Position numbers and translations under genes: made by a program. From assembly GCA_035646975.1 (NCBI GenBank), contig DASROJ010000210.1, positions 1 to 37,879 of the forward strand: a stretch of DNA of 37,879 bases. Direction: 5' to 3'. The notes beneath the pieces are model-generated. The model did no database searches and had not been told where the DNA came from. It saw only the letters and a list, made by a program, of their open reading frames with translations. Source of the stretch: DASROJ01 sp035646975. GTDB lineage: Bacteria > Acidobacteriota > Polarisedimenticolia > JACPZX01 > DASXTC01. Positions 6,330-14,947 of the stretch are shown one piece after another (the stretch's first letter is position 1; every line of letters begins with the position of its first letter).

Positions 6330-7851
6330 AGATCTCCGCGCGCGGGCCGATCGCCAGCGCCGTGGGTGAGCTGAACTCCGCGGCCGTGGCCGGTTGTGAT
6401 TGAATCTTCTGGACAATCTTTCCATCCACCGTCATCACGATCACCGCCGCGGCGCGCTTGTCCAGCACGAACAGGTCGCCGATGTCATCGGCGGCCACCG
6501 CGACAGGCTCCTGCAGCTCCTGGTCGGCGCCAGCCGGCACCGGGACTTCCTTCGACACCCCCTCGGCCGAGATCTCGAGGACCCTGCGCGATCTGCGATC
6601 GATGGTGTAGAGCCTTCCTCCCGCCCCGACGGCCAGACCCGCCAGCCGGGCGCGTCCCGTGGCGTCGCGGTACAGCAGCTTCAGCTTCGCCGCGTCGCCC
6701 GTGTAGAGCAGGATCTCGTTGCGATCCTCATCGAGAAGCGCCAGATCCTTGAGCCCGATACGCACCGCGGCGACGATCCGCGTCAGCGGCCGCGCGGTTC
6801 CCCCTTCCTGCCGGCTGGGCGAAATGCTCTCCGCACCGGATCGGACCTTGCTCCCCGCGGCGAGGATCTCCACGCCGGCCGGATCCAAGGTCAATGACAC
6901 GCCGCCGGGCATCGGCGCGCCGGTGGACAGCAGCTTGCCTTCATGATCCAGCCGGTAGAGCGCGCCCGTGCGACTGTCGAGCAGGTGCAGCGCGTTGGCG
7001 CCATCCACGGCAAGAGCGGCGTCGCCGCGCGCCGCTTCGGCAGGCAGCGCCGGCGCATACGAGGGATCGTGCGCGAAGGGCGGCTTGCCCGACACACCGG
7101 ACCTGACCTTGAGCGTGTAGATCTGTGTCGTGCGGTCGAGACACCGGGAAGCGAGATGGCTGGTGGGATACTGGTTGCGTACGGTCTGAAACTCTTCGAG
7201 CGCGCGGATCCAGGCGCCCTGGTTCATCCAGGCCAACCCCATCTGGTAATGGGCGTCGTCGGCCGCCGGCCCGTGCGGAAACTCTTCCGCCACGCGCGCG
7301 AACGATCCGATTGACTTGTCGTACCGGGCGGCGAGGTAATCGGCGTAGCCGGCGCCGAACAGCGCCCGGTCGACCTGGGGGCTCGCCGGGTAGATGTTCA
7401 CCACACCCGAGAAGGCGGCATAGGCTTCATCGAGACTGCGCTGCGGGTTGGACGGGTCCAGGGCGATCCATCCGAGCTTGAGCAGGGCACCCGGCGCGTT
7501 GTCCTCGCCCGGATACTTCGTCTTGATCTTCTGGAACAGGTCCCGTGCCTTGACGATCGACGCTTCGGGGATGGTGCCCAGGGCGTCCACCGTGTCGACC
7601 GGGTAGTAGTAGCTGCCGATCCGAAAAAGAGCGTCATCCGCCAGACCGCTGTCGGGATAGGCGGTGTAGACCTGCTCGAAGTCGCGAAGAGCCTGCTCGA
7701 CCTTGCCTTCCTTCAGCAACTGGTCGGCGTTGTCCAGAGTCCGGTGCGCCAGTTCGTCGTCGGCGGGCGAGCCCAGCGTGAGCGCGCAGGCGAGCACGGC
7801 CGGCCCGACCAGGGCTGCGAGCCGAGCACGGCGCCTTCGAGGGATTCTCAT
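6286..7851 (-). CDS. Exported TPR and beta-propeller (NHL-like) protein
   Basis: 521 residues. A signal peptide (MRIPRRRRARL followed by a hydrophobic stretch to about residue 28) precedes BamD/YbgF-like tetratricopeptide repeats (about 32-230; LLKEGKVEQALRDFEQVY, GSYYY, YDKSIGSFARVAEEFP). The C-terminal half has repeated short strands typical of an NHL/six-bladed propeller (LAGLAVGAGGRLYTIDRRSR, VAVAADDIGDLFVLDK, ALAIGPRAEIYVHDARR). Both parts are protein-binding folds; no catalytic residues are evident. It starts at the ATG overlapping the kinase stop by one base (TGATG), which implies translational coupling, and overlaps the next gene by 44 bases. It is therefore likely to work with the kinase, perhaps as an envelope partner. 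The exact function is unknown. Confidence 0.78.
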   Translation of the reverse strand: MRIPRRRRARLAALVGPAVLACALTLGSPADDELAHRTLDNADQLLKEGKVEQALRDFEQVYTAYPDSGLADDALFRIGSYYYPVDTVDALGTIPEASIVKARDLFQKIKTKYPGEDNAPGALLKLGWIALDPSNPQRSLDEAYAAFSGVVNIYPASPQVDRALFGAGYADYLAARYDKSIGSFARVAEEFPHGPAADDAHYQMGLAWMNQGAWIRALEEFQTVRNQYPTSHLASRCLDRTTQIYTLKVRSGVSGKPPFAHDPSYAPALPAEAARGDAALAVDGANALHLLDSRTGALYRLDHEGKLLSTGAPMPGGVSLTLDPAGVEILAAGSKVRSGAESISPSRQEGGTARPLTRIVAAVRIGLKDLALLDEDRNEILLYTGDAAKLKLLYRDATGRARLAGLAVGAGGRLYTIDRRSRRVLEISAEGVSKEVPVPAGADQELQEPVAVAADDIGDLFVLDKRAAAVIVMTVDGKIVQKIQSQPATAAEFSSPTALAIGPRAEIYVHDARRKTVLRFW

Positions 7852-9887
7852 CACGGACTGAACTTGAACGGCACCCGCGTTCCGCCGCCGGCCGTGATGG
7901 TCACGCTGGTTTCCTTCGTCTCGCCCGTGGGGACGTACACCGCCTTGATGGTGTAGGCGCCCGCCGCCACTCTGAAGTCGTTGATCGGTGGGGGTCCCAG
8001 ATCGTGGCCGTTGAGCGAGATGGTGCAGTTGCTCGGCGAGGCGAGCACGGTGAGCGTTCCCACGCCCGGGAGCCCGGCGTCTGGCGCCAGCACCTTGTCG
8101 GCCTGCACCGTGACGTTGATCGTTCGCTCCACGAACAGCTCCTCGTTTTTCAGCACCAGCTTGTGCGCGCCGCCCGACAGCTTGATCTGCGCTCCCGAGC
8201 GGCCCAGCTCCTTGCCGTTTTCGAAGATGGAGACCGGGTAGGGCGCCGAGATCTTCACGAACCCCACCGGCACCTTTGCCAGCGTGAGGCTGACTGGTCC
8301 ACCCGGTTTTTCGAGCTTCGTCTCCAGATCCTTGTACCCCTCGAGCCTGAGCGACATGGCGTGCGTTCCGCAGGCCGGCACGGGAATGTCCGCCGGCGTG
8401 ACCTTGCCGGTGTCCTTGCCGTCGAGAAGAACTCTCGCGCCGGCCGGCTGCGTGGTCACCGGCGCCGCCACGATCTTCGGAGTCTTCAGCGGGATCGAGT
8501 GGATCGCGCCGTCGGCGTCCTGCCCGGCGCGCCACGACACCTTCTCGATGAAGCAGTCGTTCTCGGCGACGATGGTGTGCGTCGCGGTCTCCTTTTTCGG
8601 GACATGCATGACGCCGTTGGGCGTCTCCACGTCATCGATGTAGATTTTGCCGCCTGGCGGGCTGGTCTGCCAGGTGATTGCGATCGCGTCGGAGCCTCCG
8701 GGTGTGACGGGAAGGGCTCCCCCGCCGGCTCCGGCGGCAAGGATTCCCGCGGTTCGATAAAACGGCTGCGCTCCCGCCGAATCCGACCGCCCCCATCGAT
8801 CGTCGAGGGTGCCTGCCGCCGGGACGAGCAATACCAGCGCGAGCGCGCCCAGAAGCATGAACCCGACGCGAAGCGGATGCGTCCGGGTGGCCGGCTTCGG
8901 GGCCGCCACGGTCCGCGCGGCGGCCGGGGCGGGCCCAAGCCTGACCGTTCTTGCGGGCGCCATCTCCGGTTTGACCGAGGGCGCGGCGGCCGGGACGGGA
9001 CGGGCCACGACTCTCATCGGGCGTGTGACCCCAACCCCTTCGGCGAGCAGCTCCTCCCCTTCACCCTGCAACGCCGCGGCCAGCGCCGCGGCCAGCGCAG
9101 TTCCCGTCTGGTAGCGTCGGTCCGGATCCTTGGCCAGCGCCCTGACGAGAACCTGCGCGACGTACTCGGGGATCTCCTTGTTGCTCACCATCGGCGCGGG
9201 TGGCTGCTCGTTGAGAATCCTGTAGATGATGGTGGTCACGGTGTCGCCGGGGAATGGCCGCTCGCCGGTCAGCAGCTCGTAGAGCACCGCGGCGAGCGAA
9301 AAAAGATCGCTGCGGCCATCCAGGGTCCTGCCCATCACCTGCTCGGGCGACATGTAGTTGGGCGTCCCGATCAGGATCCCTTCCTGTGTCAGATTGGTTG
9401 TCGGATTCTTCGCGAGACCGAAGTCGGTGATCTTGAGCCGCCCGTTCTTCAGCAGCATCAGGTTGGCCGGCTTGATGTCCCGGTGGACGATCCGCTGCTG
9501 GTGCGCGTAGTCGAGCGCCTCGCAGGCTTGCACGACCAGCCCGATGACCTTGGACACCGGCAGCAGTTTGTCCTTCCGCGTGTACCGCTCGAGGGTCTCT
9601 CCCTCGATGTACTCCATCGCGATGAACCATGTCCCGTCATGTTCGCCGACATCGAAGATGGTGACGATGCCGGGATGCTGCAGCCGGCCGGCGGCCTGCG
9701 CCTCCCGCGTGAACCGCTGCCTTATCTCCTCGGCTTCCAGATCGGGAAGGACGTGCAGGGCATGGATGGTCTTGATGGCGACCTGGCGATCGATGCGCGG
9801 GTCGTGGGCCAGATAGACAACTCCCATGGCCCCATGGCCGATTTCGCTGATGATCTCGTACCGGCCTATGTTCCCAGGGGTCGTCAT
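7851..9887 (-). CDS. Transmembrane Ser/Thr protein kinase with four extracytoplasmic PEGA domains
   Basis: 678 residues. The cytoplasmic Hanks-type kinase domain (9-270) has the Gly loop GHGAMGVVY, Lys39 in VAIK, HRDIKPAN with Asp137, DFG with Asp155, and SPEQ, so all catalytic residues are present. An Ala/Pro-rich linker (about 285-335) and one transmembrane helix (about 340-358) lead to four PEGA beta-sandwich domains (about 404-455, 472-525, 541-596, 609-672) outside the membrane. These would sense or bind an envelope ligand and report to the kinase. Extracytoplasmic cysteines are 445, 506 and 621. ATG at 9885-9887 starts just before the kinase fold; a TTG seven codons upstream is possible, and neither has a strong ribosome site. 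It is first of three overlapping genes, with a candidate promoter upstream. Confidence 0.93.
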   Translation of the reverse strand: MTTPGNIGRYEIISEIGHGAMGVVYLAHDPRIDRQVAIKTIHALHVLPDLEAEEIRQRFTREAQAAGRLQHPGIVTIFDVGEHDGTWFIAMEYIEGETLERYTRKDKLLPVSKVIGLVVQACEALDYAHQQRIVHRDIKPANLMLLKNGRLKITDFGLAKNPTTNLTQEGILIGTPNYMSPEQVMGRTLDGRSDLFSLAAVLYELLTGERPFPGDTVTTIIYRILNEQPPAPMVSNKEIPEYVAQVLVRALAKDPDRRYQTGTALAAALAAALQGEGEELLAEGVGVTRPMRVVARPVPAAAPSVKPEMAPARTVRLGPAPAAARTVAAPKPATRTHPLRVGFMLLGALALVLLVPAAGTLDDRWGRSDSAGAQPFYRTAGILAAGAGGGALPVTPGGSDAIAITWQTSPPGGKIYIDDVETPNGVMHVPKKETATHTIVAENDCFIEKVSWRAGQDADGAIHSIPLKTPKIVAAPVTTQPAGARVLLDGKDTGKVTPADIPVPACGTHAMSLRLEGYKDLETKLEKPGGPVSLTLAKVPVGFVKISAPYPVSIFENGKELGRSGAQIKLSGGAHKLVLKNEELFVERTINVTVQADKVLAPDAGLPGVGTLTVLASPSNCTISLNGHDLGPPPINDFRVAAGAYTIKAVYVPTGETKETSVTITAGGGTRVPFKFSP

Positions 9888-9908
9888 CTGTTTTGCTCGG
9901 CCCAGCAA

Positions 9909-9937
9909 AGCTTAATGACCGCCCCCGGCCGAGTCAA
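9909..9937 (-). promoter_or_regulatory. Putative promoter of the kinase operon
   Basis: On the minus strand TTGACT (9932-9937) and TAAGCT (9909-9914) are spaced by 17 bases, about 22 bases before the kinase ATG. The -10 is weak, so the call is tentative. Confidence 0.35.
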
Positions 9938-9941
9938 TCGT

Positions 9942-10655
9942 TCAGGCTCCTTTGCGCAGTCTTTCGCCAAGACCCGGTGGAGCCTCCCGGCCCTCCAGGG
10001 CCCGGACGGTCCTGTCGATATCGTATCCAAATCGCCGGAATACGACCTTCACTTCGGCGTCGGCCTGGATCACCGCATAACCGGTCTGCGGGTTGCCATC
10101 CCGGGGCCGGCCGAGACTGGCGACATTGAGGAAGTGTCTGCCATCGATCGAACGGTGGAAGCTGCGGGGCGAGCACCCGATGGCGATGACATCGGCCCTG
10201 GCGGCCTCGCCATACTCGATGAACCGCGCTTCGGGCATCTCCTGGGTCAGGCAGTCATGCATGTCGATCGGGCCGGCATGATACACCGCCACGCGACGTT
10301 GACCGCCGTGGCTGCTCGCGCCGAACGGCAGATCGGCCAGCCAGCGCTTGTCGAGCAGGTCCATCCGCCGCCGGGTCCAGTCAAACGACGCTTCGGCCAG
10401 CGCCTGCTCCGCCGGGTCCGATTCACGGCCACCGCTGTCGTCGCCGTCCCAGCCGATGCCTTCGTCAAAGCCGCCGCGAGCGCCCTGGACGTTTCTGTCG
10501 CGCAGAAAGGCGACGCATTCGTCGGGGTATGGGCCGAAGCCGACCACGTCTCCCGTGTGGGCGATCCAGTCGTATCCTTCTTTCTCAGCCTCCGCCCACG
10601 AGGCTTCCAGGGCGGGGAGGTTGCCGCAGATGGCGCCAAAAACGATTGTCTTCAT
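9942..10655 (-). CDS. Metallophosphoesterase-fold protein with degenerate metal site
   Basis: 237-residue protein that aligns along its length with YfcE/MJ0936-like phosphodiesterases: GNLPALEA after strand 1, GDVVGFGPYPDECV, VYHAGP and LNVASLGRPRDGNPQTGYAVI. Most dinuclear metal ligands are replaced. The SDIHGN motif reads GAICGN (Asp to Ala8, His to Cys10), GNHD reads GGFD (61-64) and GHTH reads GCSP (160-163). Asp36 and His126 remain. Classical phosphoesterase activity is therefore unlikely, and a binding or regulatory role is inferred. The start at 10655 has GAGGG very close upstream. It lies 13 bases after the YfhO-family gene, so it may be the last gene of the long respiratory operon. 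The reading frame is intact, which argues against a decaying pseudogene. Confidence 0.85.
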   Translation of the reverse strand: MKTIVFGAICGNLPALEASWAEAEKEGYDWIAHTGDVVGFGPYPDECVAFLRDRNVQGARGGFDEGIGWDGDDSGGRESDPAEQALAEASFDWTRRRMDLLDKRWLADLPFGASSHGGQRRVAVYHAGPIDMHDCLTQEMPEARFIEYGEAARADVIAIGCSPRSFHRSIDGRHFLNVASLGRPRDGNPQTGYAVIQADAEVKVVFRRFGYDIDRTVRALEGREAPPGLGERLRKGA

Positions 10656-10668
10656 GACCCTCAACCTA

Positions 10669-12996
10669 TCAAAGCCCGCGCGTGGCGTTCAAGTCGGGTG
10701 ATCTTCCCACGGCAAACGATACCAGGCCGATCGTGATGGCGAACATCAGCGAGATTGCGGAAACCCATGCCCCGGTGCGAAACCACCGGGGTCGATACGT
10801 CAGCAGCACTTCCGCGTCGCCCGCCGGGACATCCACCGCCATGTACAGATAGTTGGCGCGCCGCACCGGAGCCGGCTTTCCGTTGACGCTCGCCTCCCAG
10901 CCGGCATCCCAGGCATCGCCCACCACAAGGTAACCCGGCGCCCCGGCGCCGCGCAGAACCACGGCGAGCGCGCCCGGGATGTTGCGCTCCAGAGCGATGG
11001 CCGGCGGGGCCGCCGGAGCATCTCCCCCGGATTCCGGAGCCGGCGTCGACTCGATCACCGCCTGCCGGTCCAGGTCGATGCGGCCGGCCGCCAGGCTTTC
11101 CAGAAGACCATCGCGAGACTCCGCGGGGGAAGAAGCGGCGTGCGAGACGAATGACAGACGCGGCCGCGCGCGATCGTTGACGAAGACGCGGCCATCGGGC
11201 CCGTCGTACGCCAGCTGGAGCCCGTCTCCGGAGACCACCGCCTGGGGCGGCGTCACCACGTAGCGCATCCCCAGGAGATCGAGCAACGGCCTCGAGCCGG
11301 CCGGGATCTCGCCGGTCTGGTGGACGTGATCCACCCGGGCCATATCGAGGATGCGCCGGTAGTCGCGCGACTCCGTGGCCTCCAGCCCGTCCGACACGGG
11401 GCCTCCTTCGATCGATGACAGCCAGTAGGGCATCTGTGTTTCGGCGCGCAGGACCGGCCCTACCGTCAGCAGCCGCCCGCCCCTCACCATGTCGGCAGAT
11501 GCGTCCTTCCGAAGAAAGTCGGTCAGACGTGTCGGTGGAAACATCGCCTCGGCGCCGGCGTGGGGGTTTCTGCCCGACGCGAACTGCAGCATGTCCACAC
11601 AGGTGATGGCCGCGATACCGAACGTGTAGATGGCCCGCCCCGACGGACGCAGCAGGACGAGGGTGACGAGCAGCCCGGTGCCTCCCACGAAGAACGCCGC
11701 AAGACGCGCGGCGTTGGGGTCGCGTGTGCCGTATCCCATCGCAACGGCAATCAGGAGAAAGGCGCACAGCAACGTGACGCCGATCAGTGAACCACGTTGA
11801 CGCCACTGCATTCCGGCGCTCGGCTTCGCGTTCTGACCGACTGCTTCGAGTGCTTCGAGGCCTGCCAGGCCAAGAGCCGCCAGGGTCGCCAGGCAGAACG
11901 GCAGCAGCAGGCCCGGCGCCCACCGTGTCCCGGGCGGACCGGATGCCGAAACCGCCGAGACCACCGCGATCGCGACGAAGAAACGGGTCCGGCGCCACCA
12001 GCACAGCGATACCAACGCGAGCAGCAACGCAGCAGCGCCGGCGTACCCCGCCGGGGTCCGCCCGACATGGCCGGGCAGCAGCAGGCTGAGCGTCATGTGA
12101 GATGCGCCCGATGCGCTCGATGCCACCGACGCAGCCCGAGTCGACGCCTCGCCGGCCGCTTCCCGCTCCAGGGACGGCAGCAGCTGAACCGCCGCCATCG
12201 CACAGGCAAGAGCCATCGCGCCGAGGTACATCCCGACCGCCAGACGCGGCCGCGGGGCCTCGCGCAGGCTCCACAGGAAATAGAGCGCCGACAGCCCCAG
12301 GATCTGCAGCGTCGTGCCGCGGTCCCCGCCAAGGTATTGCGCGGCCCCGGCGAACACCAGAAGGAGAAACGGCCCGGACGACTGGCGGGCCGCAAGCGAC
12401 CGGGTCGCATGCATCACCAGCGGCAGCAGCAAGGCAGCGTTGGTGTGCGGAGAACCGAGCCACCCGGTCATGAAGCCGCATAGCGCGAACGACACCGACC
12501 CGGTCACGCAGGATGCCGTGCGGCATCCGAGCCCGGCGAGGAAGATGGCCATGAAGCCACCCGCCAGCACGACCTTCATCAGCATCGCCGCGGTGAACAC
12601 GCGCATCGAGGGGAAGATCCATGCAGGCCAGTGGAGCGGAAAGAAGACGGCCGACTGCGCGTTGGCCACGAACGGGGTCCCGCAGCCCGAATAGGGATTC
12701 CAGAGCGGGATCCATCCACCTTCGAGGCTTCGCGCCGTGTAGAGCTGCCACGGCCAGGCTCGCAGGAGCAGAGCATCCATCGATGCATCCCCCCCGCTGC
12801 CGGGCGCCCCATGCGCTTCCGTCTCGGCGGCATAGGCTTTCCACGGCCACTGTCCGTACTGCGCGCCGGCCGGCGCGATCAGAGCCCCGCGGGTGAGCAC
12901 CGGAGCGTGCAGGGCGACCACCAGGGCGGCCACCACGGCCACCGAGATGAGGACAGGGCCCGCATGAAACAGACGTCCGTCGCGAGAAGCCTTCAC
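10669..12996 (-). CDS. YfhO-family multispanning membrane protein
   Basis: 775 residues with about a dozen hydrophobic segments in the first two thirds and a C-terminal extracytoplasmic beta-rich region (after about residue 470), ending in one more membrane helix. The motif WIPLWNPYSGCGTPFVANAQ near the N-terminus is typical of the YfhO family (PF09586), whose members resemble GT-C glycosyltransferases and have been linked to polymer glycosylation in Firmicutes. The late segment YLVVGDAWDAGWEASVNGKP is also characteristic. Start is the GTG at 12994-12996, which overlaps the aroB stop as GTGA; a much longer frame in front is antisense-like coding of aroB in another frame. Its substrate cannot be deduced. 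It is translationally coupled to aroB. Confidence 0.85.
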   Translation of the reverse strand: MKASRDGRLFHAGPVLISVAVVAALVVALHAPVLTRGALIAPAGAQYGQWPWKAYAAETEAHGAPGSGGDASMDALLLRAWPWQLYTARSLEGGWIPLWNPYSGCGTPFVANAQSAVFFPLHWPAWIFPSMRVFTAAMLMKVVLAGGFMAIFLAGLGCRTASCVTGSVSFALCGFMTGWLGSPHTNAALLLPLVMHATRSLAARQSSGPFLLLVFAGAAQYLGGDRGTTLQILGLSALYFLWSLREAPRPRLAVGMYLGAMALACAMAAVQLLPSLEREAAGEASTRAASVASSASGASHMTLSLLLPGHVGRTPAGYAGAAALLLALVSLCWWRRTRFFVAIAVVSAVSASGPPGTRWAPGLLLPFCLATLAALGLAGLEALEAVGQNAKPSAGMQWRQRGSLIGVTLLCAFLLIAVAMGYGTRDPNAARLAAFFVGGTGLLVTLVLLRPSGRAIYTFGIAAITCVDMLQFASGRNPHAGAEAMFPPTRLTDFLRKDASADMVRGGRLLTVGPVLRAETQMPYWLSSIEGGPVSDGLEATESRDYRRILDMARVDHVHQTGEIPAGSRPLLDLLGMRYVVTPPQAVVSGDGLQLAYDGPDGRVFVNDRARPRLSFVSHAASSPAESRDGLLESLAAGRIDLDRQAVIESTPAPESGGDAPAAPPAIALERNIPGALAVVLRGAGAPGYLVVGDAWDAGWEASVNGKPAPVRRANYLYMAVDVPAGDAEVLLTYRPRWFRTGAWVSAISLMFAITIGLVSFAVGRSPDLNATRGL

Positions 12997-14144
12997 CGTG
13001 GCGGCGCCGTGTCCAGCATCCCGGCAAGCACCTCCGCCGCCAGGGCATCCTCGAGCAGGATGCCGTAGCCGGACGGACCACGCGCCATCACGCCCAGCGC
13101 CGACGGCAGGACGTAGGCGATCCTTCCGTCCCGGGTCTTCTTGTCGCGACGCGCCGCCTCGAGGATCGACCAGGGCCTCATCGCCGGCCGATCGGCGCTC
13201 AGACGCACCGGCAGCCCGAGCTTCTCCAGCGTCTGCTCGATCGCTTCGGCGGCGGCTCCGGACAGCACCCCGAGCCGCTGCGCCATTCGTGTCTCCGCCA
13301 CCATGCCGATCGACACCGCCTCGCCATGGGTCAGCTCGTATCCCGACAGTGTCTCGATCGCGTGGCCGATGGTGTGCCCCAGGTTGAGGATCTTGCGCAG
13401 GTCCCCTTCCTTCTCGTCGGCCGCCACCACCTCGGCCTTGATCTCGCACGAGCGCGCGATCACCTCGGTGAGCAGCCCCGGCTCGCGCCTCAGCAGGGCC
13501 GGGGACTCGCCGGAGATCCGGTCGAACAGCGCGGCGTCGCGGATCACGGCGGTCTTGACGATCTCGGCCAGCCCCGAGCGGTACTCCCGCTCCGGCAGCG
13601 TGAACAGGAAGTCGGTGTCGATGAACACGGCCGAGGGCTGGTGAAAGGCCCCGATCAGGTTCTTGCCCCTGGCGTGGTCCACTCCCGTCTTGCCGCCCAC
13701 CGACGCGTCCACCATCGCCAGCAGGCTGGTCGGAACCTGCACGCACCTGATTCCACGCAGGTAGGTGGCGGCCACGAAGCCCGCCAGATCGGTCGTCACG
13801 CCGCCTCCCACCGCCACGATCGCCGCGTCACGACCGCATCCGGCCTCGATCATGGCGTCTTCCACGATTTCCTTGGTGGCGCGGGTCTTGTTCGCCTCTC
13901 CGGCGGCAAAGACGATCGTGCCCACCGACAGGCCCGCGTCGACCAGCAGATCGTGGAGGGGCCGGACGTGCAGCGCCGCCACGTTGGAATCGGCCACCAG
14001 GGCGTAGCGCGCGGCGAGATGCCGCTCGATCAGCCAGGTCGCGAGACGGCGGGAGGCGCCCGGACCCACCATCACCGGGTAGGGTGGCGCGGTCCGGACT
14101 TCGAGGGTGATGATGGGGGCGGCCGAAGACTCCGGCGGGGTCAT
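12993..14144 (-). CDS. aroB: 3-dehydroquinate synthase
   Basis: 383-residue cytoplasmic enzyme of the shikimate pathway that converts DAHP to 3-dehydroquinate using NAD and a divalent metal. Visible motifs are the NAD-binding GGGVTTDLAGF (113-123), SVGGKTGVDH (148-157), KNLIGAFHQP (161-170), and the metal ligands Glu194 (GLAEIVK), His257 (LNLGHTIGHAIE) and His273 (LTHGEA). Length and motif spacing are normal. The N-terminus includes about ten extra residues before the first strand. The gene lies 25 bases after atpF on the same strand and overlaps the next gene by four bases (GTGA), so it belongs to the end of the respiratory operon although its pathway is unrelated. Confidence 0.96.
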   Translation of the reverse strand: MTPPESSAAPIITLEVRTAPPYPVMVGPGASRRLATWLIERHLAARYALVADSNVAALHVRPLHDLLVDAGLSVGTIVFAAGEANKTRATKEIVEDAMIEAGCGRDAAIVAVGGGVTTDLAGFVAATYLRGIRCVQVPTSLLAMVDASVGGKTGVDHARGKNLIGAFHQPSAVFIDTDFLFTLPEREYRSGLAEIVKTAVIRDAALFDRISGESPALLRREPGLLTEVIARSCEIKAEVVAADEKEGDLRKILNLGHTIGHAIETLSGYELTHGEAVSIGMVAETRMAQRLGVLSGAAAEAIEQTLEKLGLPVRLSADRPAMRPWSILEAARRDKKTRDGRIAYVLPSALGVMARGPSGYGILLEDALAAEVLAGMLDTAPPR

Positions 14145-14169
14145 CCCCGCAGGATATCACGTCATTAAT

Positions 14170-14673
14170 TTACTCCGGAGACGCGAGCTTGCCGAGGTCG
14201 TCGAGGTAGCCGCGCACCAGGGATCGGTGCTTCTCCTCGTCCAGCGACGTCTTGATGAGACGGGACGTCGCGGCGAGGACCAGGTCGACCGATTGCTCCC
14301 TGATCTCGCGCACCGCCGCTCTTTTCTGCCGCTCGAGGTCTTCGGAGAACTGCTTTGCCTTGTCCTCGGCCTCACGATGGGCCCGCGCGAGGATGTCGGC
14401 ACGGACCTGCTCGGCATCCCGCTGGGCCTTCTCGATGATCGCCGCCATCTCATGACGCGCCTTGGCCAGCATCTCGCGATGCTGCGCCATCAGCTTTTCC
14501 GCCTCCTCCCTGGCCTGCCGGGCCTGCTCGAGCGACTCGCGTATCGTCTTCTCGCGCTCGTCCAGCAGGGCGAGCAGGGGCTTCCAGGCGACGGCCCGCA
14601 GAATCCCCAGCAGGACGAGGAAGGTGAACACCGTCCAGATGATGAGACCGGGATCGATCTCTACCAGTTTCAT
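14170..14673 (-). CDS. atpF: ATP synthase Fo subunit b
   Basis: 167 residues: one N-terminal membrane helix (about 9-28, LIIWTVFTFLVLLGILRAV) followed by a long, highly charged helix (30-150) rich in Glu, Arg and Ala that forms the peripheral stalk dimer. The LLALLDEREKTIRESLEQA segment is typical of subunit b. Only one b-type gene is present, with no b' copy. In the usual order delta, alpha, gamma, beta and epsilon genes would follow; here aroB follows instead, so F1 must be encoded elsewhere. It lies ten bases after atpE with a GAGG-like site. Confidence 0.95.
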   Translation of the reverse strand: MKLVEIDPGLIIWTVFTFLVLLGILRAVAWKPLLALLDEREKTIRESLEQARQAREEAEKLMAQHREMLAKARHEMAAIIEKAQRDAEQVRADILARAHREAEDKAKQFSEDLERQKRAAVREIREQSVDLVLAATSRLIKTSLDEEKHRSLVRGYLDDLGKLASPE

Positions 14674-14683
14674 GCGGACTCAC

Positions 14684-14911
14684 CTACCTCAGGAACACGA
14701 TCAGGATGCAGACGACTTCGGCGATCAGCGTGACGCCTTCGATGAGCGCCGCGCCGATGATCATGTTGGTTCCGATGGGGCCGGCCGCCTGGGGCTGCCT
14801 GGCAATCCCCTCGAGGGCCGAGGCGGACAGACGGCCGATGCCGTAGCCGCCGCCGATGACCGCGATCCCCGCCCCGATGGCGGCCGCGACGTAGGGTAGA
14901 TGCTGATCCAT
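14684..14911 (-). CDS. atpE: ATP synthase Fo subunit c
   Basis: 75-residue hairpin of two hydrophobic helices with the polar loop ARQPQ (37-41). The ion-binding acid is Glu58 in ALIEGV. The residue after it is Gly rather than Ser/Thr, and the helix-1 Gln typical of sodium-type rings is not at the aligned position, so proton coupling is expected. A near-perfect ribosome site AAGGAGG lies nine bases upstream, stronger than those of neighbouring genes, consistent with the many c copies needed per complex. It sits between atpB and atpF in the normal order. Confidence 0.96.
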   Translation of the reverse strand: MDQHLPYVAAAIGAGIAVIGGGYGIGRLSASALEGIARQPQAAGPIGTNMIIGAALIEGVTLIAEVVCILIVFLR

Positions 14912-14947
14912 TTGACGACTCCTCCTTGGGAAAATGTCATGAACCGT

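Noticed and set aside
6286..8535. 749-codon frame joining the TPR-propeller gene to the kinase gene
   Set aside because: The upstream part reads the kinase PEGA region out of frame; the ATG at 7851 starts a proper signal peptide.
9942..10655. Phosphoesterase-like gene as a pseudogene
   Set aside because: No stop or frameshift is present and non-catalytic motifs are conserved, so it is treated as a functional protein with an altered site.
8004..10736. Plus-strand open frame of 910 codons opposite the kinase and phosphoesterase genes
   Set aside because: It is antisense to two well-supported genes, its translation is Arg/Gly/His-rich without domains, and long antisense frames are expected at this GC content.
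10669..13746. 1025-codon frame suggesting a fusion protein upstream of YfhO
   Set aside because: The extra N-terminal part overlaps aroB in another frame; the GTG overlapping the aroB stop gives a normal YfhO start.
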